Source: Streptomyces smaragdinus
Lineage (GTDB): Bacteria > Actinomycetota > Actinomycetes > Streptomycetales > Streptomycetaceae
Length of the DNA stretch: 64,000 nt
NCBI RefSeq assembly: GCF_009604385.1
Contig: NZ_WEGJ01000008.1
Span: 1 to 64,000 of the forward strand
Direction: 5' to 3'
The position numbers and the translations under genes were made by a program. The stretch's first letter is position 1, and each line of letters begins with the position of its first letter. Of this stretch, positions 8,086 to 15,623 are shown piece after piece. Below the pieces are notes generated by a model. That model ran no database searches. It was given only the letters and a program-made list of their open reading frames with translations, and was not told the DNA's origin.

Positions 8086-8853
8086 TCACCCCTCCGCGAT
8101 CAGCGCCGTGGCCTGCCGTACGAAGCCCAGCCGCCGGTAGATCCGCGCCACGGACTCGTCCTCCGCCGACAGAAACACCGTCGACACCCCCCGCCCCCGA
8201 GCCGCCACAGCCAGCGCCCGCGTCACCGCGTAAGCCAGCCCCCGCCGCCGCGCCCCGGGCAGCGTCCCGACCCCCGCGATCTCCGCGACCCCACCCACAG
8301 GCATACAGCTCCCCGCACACAGCACCCGCCCCGCAGGGTCCACCGCCGCCGCGACGACCTTCCGCCCCGCCCCGATCGCCCCGGTGTTCACGGCCACCGT
8401 CCCGTCCCCCGCGAGCCGCACCGCGATCTCCTCCGCCGTCCCCTCGGCCCCGAACGCCACATGCGTCACCGCCAGCGCAAGCCCCAGCGCCGGATCATCC
8501 GCCGCCAGCAGCCGCACCTCCACATCCGGCACCGCGACCTCGGCCGCCGGCTCCCCCGCCAGCACCAGCAGCGGATGCTCGGACACCGCCAGCCCCGCCC
8601 CCTCCACCGCCGCCCGCAGCCACGGCGTCACCTCCGCCACCCACTCGAACGCCTCCGGCACCCCCAGCTCCCGCTGCCGCGCCCGCACCTTCACCACGTC
8701 CGACACGTCCCCCGCCGCCCCCGACCCCGGCCGCGCGTAATACGGGAACCCGGCCCCCTCCCGCACGAACAGCCGCAGCGCACCGAACTCCTCCACCCGG
8801 GCAGCCGCCCGCGGCACCGCGTCGTAATACGCCTCTATCGCCTCAACCAGCAC
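8086..8853 (-). CDS. GNAT-family N-acetyltransferase
   Basis: This protein of about 255 residues has an N-terminal helical part (LVEAIEAYYDAVPR, LFVREGAGFPYYARPG) common in a Streptomyces acetyltransferase subgroup, then a GNAT core (VGTLPGARRRGLAYAVTRAL, ARIYRRLGFVRQ). I chose GTG at 8853 because GAGGAGG lies about 8 bases upstream and the conserved family start follows at once. GTG codons at 8877, 8898 and 8913 are possible, and the frame stays open to 9048. It is divergent from the MerR gene. The substrate is unknown. Confidence 0.75.
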   Translation of the reverse strand: MLVEAIEAYYDAVPRAAARVEEFGALRLFVREGAGFPYYARPGSGAAGDVSDVVKVRARQRELGVPEAFEWVAEVTPWLRAAVEGAGLAVSEHPLLVLAGEPAAEVAVPDVEVRLLAADDPALGLALAVTHVAFGAEGTAEEIAVRLAGDGTVAVNTGAIGAGRKVVAAAVDPAGRVLCAGSCMPVGGVAEIAGVGTLPGARRRGLAYAVTRALAVAARGRGVSTVFLSAEDESVARIYRRLGFVRQATALIAEG

Positions 8854-8929
8854 CGTCGCACCCTCCTCGGAGATCACCGCCGCATCCAACCACCCCACCG
8901 GACGCCCGCACACCGGATAAACCCCTGGC

Positions 8930-8947
8930 CTTGACCCCGACGTCAAG
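8930..8947. promoter_or_regulatory. Putative MerR operator, CTTGAC-N6-GTCAAG inverted repeat
   Basis: A perfect 6-bp inverted repeat with a 6-bp spacer lies 17 bp before the MerR start. Its left arm supplies a TTGACC -35-like hexamer. Operators of this family sit inside the promoter of the regulator and its partner gene, so autoregulation of merR-trx is likely. The spacing to the TACCGT -10 candidate (14 bp) is not the usual 19. Confidence 0.5.
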
Positions 8948-8950
8948 CCG

Positions 8951-8956
8951 TACCGT
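8951..8956 (+). promoter_or_regulatory. Putative -10 element (TACCGT) of merR-trx
   Basis: TACCGT stands seven bases before the ATG at 8964 and just after the inverted repeat. There is no ribosome site, which suggests a leaderless transcript. Confidence 0.35.
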
Positions 8957-8963
8957 CGACGGC

Positions 8964-9368
8964 ATGCGGATCGGAGAACTGGCGGACCGGGCGGGCACCA
9001 CCACCCGCGCACTGAGGTACTACGAGGCGCGCGGCCTGCTGCCCGCACGCCGCACCGCGCAGGGCCACCGCGCGTACGACGAGGACGACCTGCGCCTGCT
9101 GCGGGAGATCCGCCAGCTGCAGGACTACGGATTCGAACTGGAGGAGACCCGCCCCTTCGTCGAATGCCTGCGCTCCGGCCACGACGAAAGCGACGACTGC
9201 CCCGCCTCCCTGGACGTCTACCGCCGCAAACTCGCCGAACTCGACACCCTGATCGGCCGCCTCACCACCGTCCGCGCCGAAATCGCCGACCGCCTCACCC
9301 AGGCCTCCGGCCTCCCCCCGACCGACACCGGCCCCCGCTGCGAACTGACCCCCCAGGAGGAAAGATGA
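8964..9368 (+). CDS. MerR-family transcriptional regulator
   Basis: This is a 134-residue regulator. The N-terminal winged helix is MRIGELADRAGTTTRALRYY, with wing EARGLLPARRTAQGHRAY. A dimerisation helix follows around 80-115. It has two cysteines (in VECLRSG and DDCPAS) that could be redox- or metal-sensitive, but no classical SoxR Fe-S cluster motif. The stop overlaps the ATG of the thioredoxin gene (ATGA), so the two are coupled. A control of thioredoxin by redox or electrophile stress is likely; this is inference. Confidence 0.85.
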   Translation: MRIGELADRAGTTTRALRYYEARGLLPARRTAQGHRAYDEDDLRLLREIRQLQDYGFELEETRPFVECLRSGHDESDDCPASLDVYRRKLAELDTLIGRLTTVRAEIADRLTQASGLPPTDTGPRCELTPQEER

Positions 9369-9691
9369 GCCACGTCCCCGCCGTCACCGACGACACCTTC
9401 ACCACCGAGGTCCTGGCCTCCCCGCTCCCCGTCCTCGTCGACTTCACCGCCGCCTGGTGCCCGCCCTGCCGCATGATCGCCCCCGTCCTCGAATCCCTCG
9501 CCGAGGAGGAGACGGACCGGCTGCGCATCGTCACCCTCGACGTCGACACCAACCCCCGCACCCAGGCCGCCTACCACGTCCTGTCGATGCCGACCCTCAT
9601 CCTCTTCCGCGACGGCGAACCCCTCACCCAGCTCGTCGGCGCCCGCAGCAAACTCCGCCTCCGCAAGGAACTCGAGGACGCCCTCCGCTAA
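9365..9691 (+). CDS. Thioredoxin-fold protein with CPPC active site
   Basis: This is a 108-residue cytoplasmic thioredoxin. The fold is intact: VLVDFTAAWCPPCRMIAP, the buried Asp26, the cis-Pro loop SMPTL and the final helix. The active site is Cys32-Pro-Pro-Cys35 rather than the usual CGPC found in the second thioredoxin of this window at 42666. A proline at the second position usually raises the redox potential. It is coupled to the MerR gene upstream and meets the dipeptidase gene tail to tail with a 4-bp overlap. Confidence 0.9.
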   Translation: MSHVPAVTDDTFTTEVLASPLPVLVDFTAAWCPPCRMIAPVLESLAEEETDRLRIVTLDVDTNPRTQAAYHVLSMPTLILFRDGEPLTQLVGARSKLRLRKELEDALR

Positions 9692-10350
9692 CACCCCTCG
9701 AGCTCCACCGGCCCGTAACAGGCCGCCGCCGCACCCGTCCCCAGCGCCCAGTAGCGGTCGCCGTACGACCAGTGCCACCACTCCGTCGGATAGTTCACCA
9801 GCCCCGCCCCCACCAGCGCCGCACCCAGCACCGCCCGGTTCGCGGCCGCCTCCGCGGAGATGTTCGCCGCCGCCGTGTAGCACGCGCCCGCGCTCTCCTC
9901 CGGATTCGCGTTCATCCGCGTCCCCAGATCCAGCTCCCGCCCGTCCCCGTCCGCCAGCGTCAGATCGACCGCCGCCCCCGCACTGTGCGGGGCGATCTCC
10001 GGCGGCGACACATACCGGCTCGCGGCCGTACGCACCTCCTCCGCCGACCACTCGGGCCGCGCCTCACGCAACTCCCGCGCGTACCCCTCGAAATACCGCC
10101 GCTGCAGCGCCGGCGGCCGATACCCCTCGACGAACAGCAGCCGCAGCCCGTCCGGCAGCGTCCCCTGCGCCTCGACCAGCCGCTCCAGCACCCCCCGCCG
10201 CAGCCACAGCTGAGCACCCCCGGAATCCACCTCCTTGCGCCCGTCGAGCAGCAACCGCCCGTCGACCCGCAGATCCACCAGCGGCTCACCGCACTCCTCC
10301 ACGGGAACGGCGGCCACCCGCGGATCGGACATCAGCACCACATCGCTCAT
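9688..10350 (-). CDS. D-alanyl-D-alanine dipeptidase, M15D (VanX/DdpX-like)
   Basis: This 220-residue zinc dipeptidase should cleave D-Ala-D-Ala or related dipeptides. Zinc ligands are visible in APHSAGAAVDLTL (His and Asp) and in EWWHW (catalytic Glu and third ligand His). The substrate-side Arg lies in VEGYRPP, and MNANPEES resembles the family loop. The first motif has Ala where most members have Ser. I chose ATG at 10350 because GGGGGAGGA precedes it. No vanH or vanA partner is present, so a role in cell-wall peptide recycling is more likely than glycopeptide resistance. Confidence 0.82.
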   Translation of the reverse strand: MSDVVLMSDPRVAAVPVEECGEPLVDLRVDGRLLLDGRKEVDSGGAQLWLRRGVLERLVEAQGTLPDGLRLLFVEGYRPPALQRRYFEGYARELREARPEWSAEEVRTAASRYVSPPEIAPHSAGAAVDLTLADGDGRELDLGTRMNANPEESAGACYTAAANISAEAAANRAVLGAALVGAGLVNYPTEWWHWSYGDRYWALGTGAAAACYGPVELEGC

Positions 10351-10481
10351 GCCAAGATCCTCCCCCAGCGCCTCCACCCGGACCGCACCGGGACGACCGC
10401 CGCAGTATCGATCGTGCCTTCATACGATCTACGTCGTTACTCCCTGTAAGGGCAACCGCCCGCACCGGGAAGGACACCGAC

Positions 10482-11369
10482 ATGGACCACGAATCACTCC
10501 TCGCCTCCCGCGCCCTGCGCACGGAGGTGGCCGGCCGGACCGAGGCACTGGACAAGGTCAAGGCCCTCGTCCTGCTCCCCGACGGACTGCATGTCACGAC
10601 CAAGATGGTGGCCGACTACTTCGGCATCGGGCTCAAGACGCTCGAATCCCTCGTCCTCGACCACCGCGACGAACTCGAATCGAACGGCTACCAGGTTTTG
10701 GCAGGTGCATCACTGACCTCCTTCAAGAAGGTCTGTGCCGTCTCCCCCCGTGTGAACAGCATCGCCCTCTTCACCCGCCGCACCGTCCTCAACGTCGCCA
10801 TGCTCCTCCGCGACAGCGTCGTCGCACGTCACGTACGCACCCACCTCCTCGACCGAGCGGAGTCCACCCCCGGCCGCCCTGTGGACAACTTCATCCACAG
10901 CCTGGCCGAATGGATCGACACCCGCATCGAGGACGCCCTCACCCACACCGGCCGCACCGACCGCGAACGGGAGGCCGCCGGCACCCTCGCCGCGCTCGAC
11001 GCCATGACCCCCGCCGAGTTCGAGCAACACATCGCCCGGCTCTGCCGCCGCGACGGCTGCGAGCAGATCACGGTCACAAGCGGTCACGGCGACCGGGGCG
11101 CCGACATCATCGGCTACACCCCCTCCGGCCGCCGCCTCGTCGTCCGGTGCGAGGGCCGCACCGCCGCCACCACCATCGGCAGCGGCGACGTCCAGAAGTT
11201 CATCGGCACGGCCGGGCTCGACCACCGGGCGGACGCGGCCCTCTACGTCGCCACCTGCCCCTTCACCCGCGAGGCCCTGCTGCTCTCAGCCCGCCACGAG
11301 GTGACGGCCGTCCACCGCGGCCTGCTGGAGGCCTGGAACAACGGCACCAGACTCCGCGCCCTCGGCTGA
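10482..11369 (+). CDS. Mrr-like restriction endonuclease homologue with N-terminal DNA-binding-type domain
   Basis: Residues 1-110 resemble the antirepressor-like N-terminal domain seen in many Streptomyces proteins (LLPDGLHVTTKMVADYFGIG, ESNGYQVLAG). Residues 180-290 match the Mrr_cat fold: MTPAEFEQHIARLCRR, then GHGDRGADIIGY with Asp208. The third catalytic strand normally reads V-Q-C-K. Here it is Val-Arg-Cys-Glu (Arg222, Glu224), so the catalytic Lys is missing. The protein may bind DNA without cutting. It stands alone between the dipeptidase and dnaB, with no methylase partner. Its function is unknown. Confidence 0.75.
   Translation: MDHESLLASRALRTEVAGRTEALDKVKALVLLPDGLHVTTKMVADYFGIGLKTLESLVLDHRDELESNGYQVLAGASLTSFKKVCAVSPRVNSIALFTRRTVLNVAMLLRDSVVARHVRTHLLDRAESTPGRPVDNFIHSLAEWIDTRIEDALTHTGRTDREREAAGTLAALDAMTPAEFEQHIARLCRRDGCEQITVTSGHGDRGADIIGYTPSGRRLVVRCEGRTAATTIGSGDVQKFIGTAGLDHRADAALYVATCPFTREALLLSARHEVTAVHRGLLEAWNNGTRLRALG
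10880..10899. promoter_or_regulatory. Pair of convergent DnaA-box matches inside a coding region
   Basis: TGTGGACAA (reverse of TTGTCCACA) and TCATCCACA lie two bases apart inside the Mrr-like gene. Both match the Streptomyces DnaA-box consensus. They may be chance, since the frame also encodes a plausible peptide. Confidence 0.35.
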
Positions 11370-11377
11370 CGGACCCG

Positions 11378-12835
11378 TCAGGTCTGCGCCATGTCCTGGA
11401 ACCGCGAGTAATGCCCCTGGAACGCCACCGTGATCGTCGCCGTCGGACCGTTACGGTGCTTGGCCACGATCAGATCCGCCTCACCGGCGCGCGGCGACTC
11501 CTTCTCGTACGCGTCCTCACGGTGCAGCAGGATCACCATGTCGGCATCCTGCTCGATGGAGCCCGACTCACGAAGATCCGACACCATCGGCTTCTTGTCC
11601 GTCCGCTGCTCCGGACCACGGTTCAGCTGCGACAGCGCGATCACCGGCACCTCGAGCTCCTTCGCCAGCAGCTTGAGATTACGGGACATCTCCGACACCT
11701 CCTGCTGACGCGACTCGGGTCGGCGCGCCCCGCCCGACTGCATCAGCTGCAGATAGTCGATGACCACCAACTGCAGATCACTGCGCTGCTTCAGCCGCCG
11801 GCACTTCGCCCGGATCTCCATCATCGACAGGTTCGGCGAATCGTCGATGTACAGCGGCGCCCCCGTCACATCCGGCATCCGCCGCGCCAGCCGCGTCCAG
11901 TCCTCGTCCGTCATCGTCCCGGACCGCATGTGGTGCAACGCCACCCGCGCCTCCGCCGACAGCAGCCGCATGGCGATCTCGTTGCGCCCCATCTCCAGCG
12001 AGAAGATGACACTCGGCAGATTGTTCTTGATCGAACAAGCGCGCGCAAAATCGAGCGCTAGTGTGCTTTTCCCCATGGCAGGCCGCGCCGCGATCACGAT
12101 CATCTGCCCCGGATGCAGCCCGTTCGTCAGCGAGTCCAGATCCGTGAACCCCGTCGGCACACCCGACATCTGCCCGCTGCGCGAGCCGATCGCCTCGATC
12201 TCGTCGAGGGCGCCCTCCATGATGTCGCCCAGCGGCAGATAGTCCTCCGACGTCCGCTGCTCCGTCACGGCGTAGATCTCCGCCTGCGCGGAGTTCACGA
12301 TCTCGTCGACGTCGCCGTCCGCCGCGTATCCCATCTGGGTGATCCGCGTGCCCGCCTCGACCAGCCGGCGCAGCACCGCCCGCTCGTGCACGATCTCCGC
12401 GTAGTACTCCGCGTTCGCCGCGGTGGGGACCGTCTGGACCAGGCCGTGCAGATACGGGGCGCCGCCCACCCGGCCGATCTCGCCGCGCTTGACCAGCTCG
12501 GCCGCCACCGTGATGGGGTCGGCCGGCTCGCCCTTCGCGTACAGGTCGAGGATCGCCCGGTAGATCGTCTCGTGCGCCGGGCGGTAGAAGTCGGGGCCCT
12601 TGAGGACCTCCACCACATCGGCGATGGCGTCCTTCGACAGCATCATGCCGCCGAGCACCGACTGCTCCGCGTCCAGATCCTGCGGCGGCACCCGCTCGAA
12701 CCCGGACGGGCCGCCGCCGGCGAAGGCGTCGTCCTCGGGGCCGCGGTCGTGCTGCTCCCCGTTGCGGGGCCGGCGCGAGAAGGGCAGCCGGTCACCGGAA
12801 GGCCCGGCGGGCCGCTCGCCCACGTAATCCGTCAT
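11378..12835 (-). CDS. dnaB: Replicative DNA helicase DnaB
   Basis: This is the hexameric 5'-3' helicase of the replication fork, loaded at oriC (here probably with help from the DciA-type protein at 55994). The N-terminal DnaB domain (QDLDAEQSVLGGMMLSKDAI) is followed by the RecA-like domain: Walker A ARPAMGKSTLALDFA, Walker B VVIDYLQLM and the arginine-finger region ESGSIEQDADMV. At 485 residues it is uninterrupted, with no intein, unlike several actinobacterial DnaB proteins. It lies 39 kb from oriC. Its upstream region carries DnaA-box matches. Confidence 0.97.
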   Translation of the reverse strand: MTDYVGERPAGPSGDRLPFSRRPRNGEQHDRGPEDDAFAGGGPSGFERVPPQDLDAEQSVLGGMMLSKDAIADVVEVLKGPDFYRPAHETIYRAILDLYAKGEPADPITVAAELVKRGEIGRVGGAPYLHGLVQTVPTAANAEYYAEIVHERAVLRRLVEAGTRITQMGYAADGDVDEIVNSAQAEIYAVTEQRTSEDYLPLGDIMEGALDEIEAIGSRSGQMSGVPTGFTDLDSLTNGLHPGQMIVIAARPAMGKSTLALDFARACSIKNNLPSVIFSLEMGRNEIAMRLLSAEARVALHHMRSGTMTDEDWTRLARRMPDVTGAPLYIDDSPNLSMMEIRAKCRRLKQRSDLQLVVIDYLQLMQSGGARRPESRQQEVSEMSRNLKLLAKELEVPVIALSQLNRGPEQRTDKKPMVSDLRESGSIEQDADMVILLHREDAYEKESPRAGEADLIVAKHRNGPTATITVAFQGHYSRFQDMAQT

Positions 12836-13294
12836 CTCCGCCCCTCCTCACAAGTCCTTCGGGACCCCGCACCCGGCACACCGCACCGGGTACAACTCCC
12901 ATTACTACGGCACGGGTCTGACAATCCCGGGCCCCTGCGCCGGAAGGGACCGGAGTGCCGGACGACGACGACCGGGCGCTCCACGATAGGCGCTCCGCGA
13001 CCCCACCCCAATTCGGTTATCCACAGGGTGCTGTGGACGAAAGAGGGCTTCCTGTGGAAAGAGGGCCGGAAGCTGGGGACGGCTCGGTGGACAGTACTGT
13101 GAACAAGCTGACTCCCCTCACTCAACCACCCACCTGACCTGCATCTTCTCCATCCACCGCCGGTGGAGGAGAAAAAGTTGCCCGTCTGGCGGAAAGTCAC
13201 GCCGACCCCCCGCCCGGCACGCCCCGGCGCCCGCCCACGTGTAATACCCCACAGAGACTAGGATCCATTACCTGTGGAAGATTAGATTGGCTGT
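12836..13294. other. Intergenic region between dnaB and the MATE gene, with DnaA-box matches
   Basis: No gene is seen in this 459-bp gap, and the short open frames in it have no ribosome sites or family resemblance. It must hold the divergent promoters of dnaB and the MATE gene. Strict DnaA-box matches are TTATCCACA at 13017-13025 and TCGTCCACA (reverse) at 13032-13040. Weaker ones stand at 13053-13061 and 13273-13281. Confidence 0.6.
13283..13288 (+). promoter_or_regulatory. Putative -10 element (TAGATT) for a leaderless transcript
   Basis: TAGATT ends six bases before the ATG at 13295, with no clear Shine-Dalgarno sequence. This fits a leaderless transcript of the MATE gene. Confidence 0.4.
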
Positions 13295-14653
13295 ATGCAT
13301 CACGCACCCGCGTCCTCCCCGCGCAGCCGCCCGGACCGCCGCACCCGCCGCCGCCACGACCGCGAGATCGTCGCGCTCGCCCTGCCCGCCTTCGGGTCGC
13401 TGGTCGCGGAGCCGCTGTTCGTGCTCGCCGACAGCGCCATCGTCGGCCATCTGGGGACGCCGGAGCTCGCCGGCCTCGGGGTGGCCGCCTCGCTGCTGAT
13501 GACCGCCGTCAGCGTCTTCGTCTTCCTCGCGTACGCGACGACCGCCGCCGTGGCCCGCCGGGTCGGCGCCGGGGACCTCCCGGCCGCGATCCGCCAGGGC
13601 GTCGACGGCATCTGGCTGGCCGCCGGCATCGGGGCGGTACTGGTCGCGGCGACCGCTTTGGCCGCGCCGGCGCTGGTGGACGCCTTCGGGGCGTCGGCGA
13701 GCGCGGCGCCGCACGCGGTGACGTATCTGCGGATCAGCGCGCTGGGCATCCCGGCGATGCTGGTGGTGTTCGCCGCGACGGGCGTCCTGCGCGGTCTGCA
13801 GGACACCCGCACCCCGCTGTACGTGGCGGTGGCCGGTTTCGCGGTGAACGCCGGGCTGAACGTGGCGCTGGTGTACGGGGCCGGCCTGGGCATCGCCGGG
13901 TCGGCGTGGGGCACGGTGATCGCGCAGTGGGGGATGGCGCTGGTCTATCTGGCGGTGGTGGTGCGCGGGGCGCGGCGGCACGGGGCGCCGCTGCGGCCGG
14001 ATCTCGCGGGGATACGGGCGTCGGGGCGGGCGGGGGTGCCGCTGCTGATCCGGACGCTGGCGCTGCGGGCGGTGCTGCTGATCGCGACGGCGGTGGCGAC
14101 GCGGCTGGGCGACGAGGAGATCGCGGCGCATCAGGTGGTGCTGGGGATCTGGTCGCTGCTGGCGTTCGCGCTGGACGCGATCGCGATCGCGGGTCAGGCG
14201 ATCATCGGGCGGTATCTGGGGGCCGGTGACACCGAGCGCGCGCGGCAGGCGTGCCGGCGGATGGTGCAGTGGGGGGTGGCCGCCGGTGTCGTGCTGGGAG
14301 CGGGGGTGGTGGTGGCGCGGCCGCTGATCCTGCCGTTGTTCACGTCGGACGCCGCGGTGCAGGACCGGCTGCTGCCGGCGCTGGTGGTGGTGGCGCTGAC
14401 GGAGCCGGTCGCGGGGGTGGTGTTCGTGCTGGACGGGGTGCTGATGGGCGCGGGGGACGGGCCGTATCTGGCGTGGGCGATGGTGGCGACGCTGGCGGTG
14501 TACGCGCCGGTGGCGTTCGCCGTGCCGGTGCTGGGGGGCGGGCTGACGGCGCTGTGGTGGGCAATGGGGCTGATGCTGGCGCTGCGGGCGGTGACGGTGG
14601 GGCTCAGGGCGCGGTCGGGGCGGTGGCTGGTGACGGGTGCCGTACGGGCCTGA
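13295..14653 (+). CDS. MATE-family efflux transporter (DinF-like)
   Basis: This is a 452-residue cation-coupled multidrug exporter with twelve predicted transmembrane segments. A basic N-terminal tail precedes the first MATE repeat (LPAFGSLVAEPLFVLADSAIVGHLG), which is typical of the DinF branch. The second repeat begins near residue 245 (LLIRTLALRAVLLIATAVATRLG). The length is normal. Its 3' end overlaps the convergent nitroreductase-like gene by 50 bp, and no terminator is seen there. Confidence 0.9.
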   Translation: MHHAPASSPRSRPDRRTRRRHDREIVALALPAFGSLVAEPLFVLADSAIVGHLGTPELAGLGVAASLLMTAVSVFVFLAYATTAAVARRVGAGDLPAAIRQGVDGIWLAAGIGAVLVAATALAAPALVDAFGASASAAPHAVTYLRISALGIPAMLVVFAATGVLRGLQDTRTPLYVAVAGFAVNAGLNVALVYGAGLGIAGSAWGTVIAQWGMALVYLAVVVRGARRHGAPLRPDLAGIRASGRAGVPLLIRTLALRAVLLIATAVATRLGDEEIAAHQVVLGIWSLLAFALDAIAIAGQAIIGRYLGAGDTERARQACRRMVQWGVAAGVVLGAGVVVARPLILPLFTSDAAVQDRLLPALVVVALTEPVAGVVFVLDGVLMGAGDGPYLAWAMVATLAVYAPVAFAVPVLGGGLTALWWAMGLMLALRAVTVGLRARSGRWLVTGAVRA

Positions 14654-15623
14654 GGGCGGGCCGGTCGACGGGGATGCGGGCGGAGCGGTGGACGGGGCCG
14701 GCGGGGCGGCCGGCGCGCAGGACGGCGAGGGGGCGGGCGCCGACGCGGCGGGTGAGGGCGGCGGCGGTGTGCGGGCAGTCGATGAGCTGGCTGAGGGGGT
14801 GGACGGCGAGGCCCAGGTCGGTGAGGGCGTACCACATCCGCACCAGGTCCCGCCCGGCGTCGATCATGTCCTCGGGGGTGCCGGGCCGGCCGGTGAGGAC
14901 GAGGACGCTGCCGTCGTGGTCGGGGATGTCCCCCTGGCCGCGGGCGAGGAGTGCGGGCAGGCCCAGGCGGCGCAGCGGCCCGTACGCGGCGAGGGCGGTG
15001 CGCAGGCCGAGGGCCTGGGGGCGGGTGAGGCCGAGGGCGGCGGCGGTGAGGCCGTCGGGGGCGGGGCGGCGGCCCAGGCGCAGCCAGCGGGTGAGTTCGC
15101 GGACGACGGCGGGGGTGCGCCAGAGCCAGGTGTCGGCGCGGGTGGTGTGGCGGCGCAGTTCGCGGGCGGCGAGTTCCATGAGCCCGGTGTGGGTGAGGCC
15201 GTCGGCGAGGCGGTCGAGGGTGCGGGTGCTGAGGCGGCCGGGGGCGTAGGCGCCGCGGTGGGTGGTGCGGGCTTCGACGGTGCGGGTGGTGTACGGGGTT
15301 TCGTACGGCCGGTCGGCGGGAAGCAGTCGCGCCGCGATGTGGCGCCCAGCGTCGACGCGTACCTCCGCCCGCAGCGGGATCCCGGCGTCGGCGGCGACGA
15401 CGAGGGCGGTCTCCACGAACGCGCCGAGGGAGAGGTACAGGTCCCGCCGTGTGGGGTCCCCGGCGGGCAGCTCCCGCGCGGGGTCCCAGCCGACGACCGC
15501 CCCGCCGCCGGAGCCGGGGCGCAGGGTCCACGGCTGCGTGTTGTGCGCGCTGGGGGCGCGGCGGATGTGGTCCTCGAGGGCGAGGAGTTCGCGGGTCCGG
15601 TCCTCGGTGGCGGCGGGGGTCAT
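14604..15623 (-). CDS. Nitroreductase-like (Acg-type) flavoprotein
   Basis: This 339-residue protein belongs by eye to the Acg-like branch of the nitroreductase fold. The hallmark APSAHNTQPW lies near the N-terminus, and later blocks (HRGAY, DLVRMWYALTDLGLAVHPLSQ) match the FMN-binding half. It is probably an FMN oxidoreductase or an FMN-storing homologue. It is the last gene of a four-gene leftward cassette and is coupled to the GNAT gene before it by an ATGA overlap. Its role within that pathway is unknown. Confidence 0.75.
   Translation of the reverse strand: MTPAATEDRTRELLALEDHIRRAPSAHNTQPWTLRPGSGGGAVVGWDPARELPAGDPTRRDLYLSLGAFVETALVVAADAGIPLRAEVRVDAGRHIAARLLPADRPYETPYTTRTVEARTTHRGAYAPGRLSTRTLDRLADGLTHTGLMELAARELRRHTTRADTWLWRTPAVVRELTRWLRLGRRPAPDGLTAAALGLTRPQALGLRTALAAYGPLRRLGLPALLARGQGDIPDHDGSVLVLTGRPGTPEDMIDAGRDLVRMWYALTDLGLAVHPLSQLIDCPHTAAALTRRVGARPLAVLRAGRPAGPVHRSARIPVDRPALRPVRHPSPATAPTAP

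Noticed and set aside
7062..8960. Long Pro/Arg-rich plus-strand open frame ahead of the MerR gene
   Set aside because: It is antisense to the HAD and GNAT genes. Only its last 134 codons, from 8964, match a known family.
9688..10350. Glycopeptide-resistance gene cluster suggested by the VanX-like protein
   Set aside because: No vanH, vanA, vanS/R or vanK genes are adjacent. The FemX-like gene is 11 kb away in a cell-wall core operon. A stand-alone dipeptidase is the simpler reading.
10482..11369. Restriction-modification or defence island
   Set aside because: There is only one Mrr-like gene, with altered catalytic residues, no methylase, no other defence gene and no sign of transfer around it.
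12955..13137. 60-codon plus-strand frame between dnaB and the MATE gene
   Set aside because: No ribosome site or family match; it overlaps the DnaA-box cluster.
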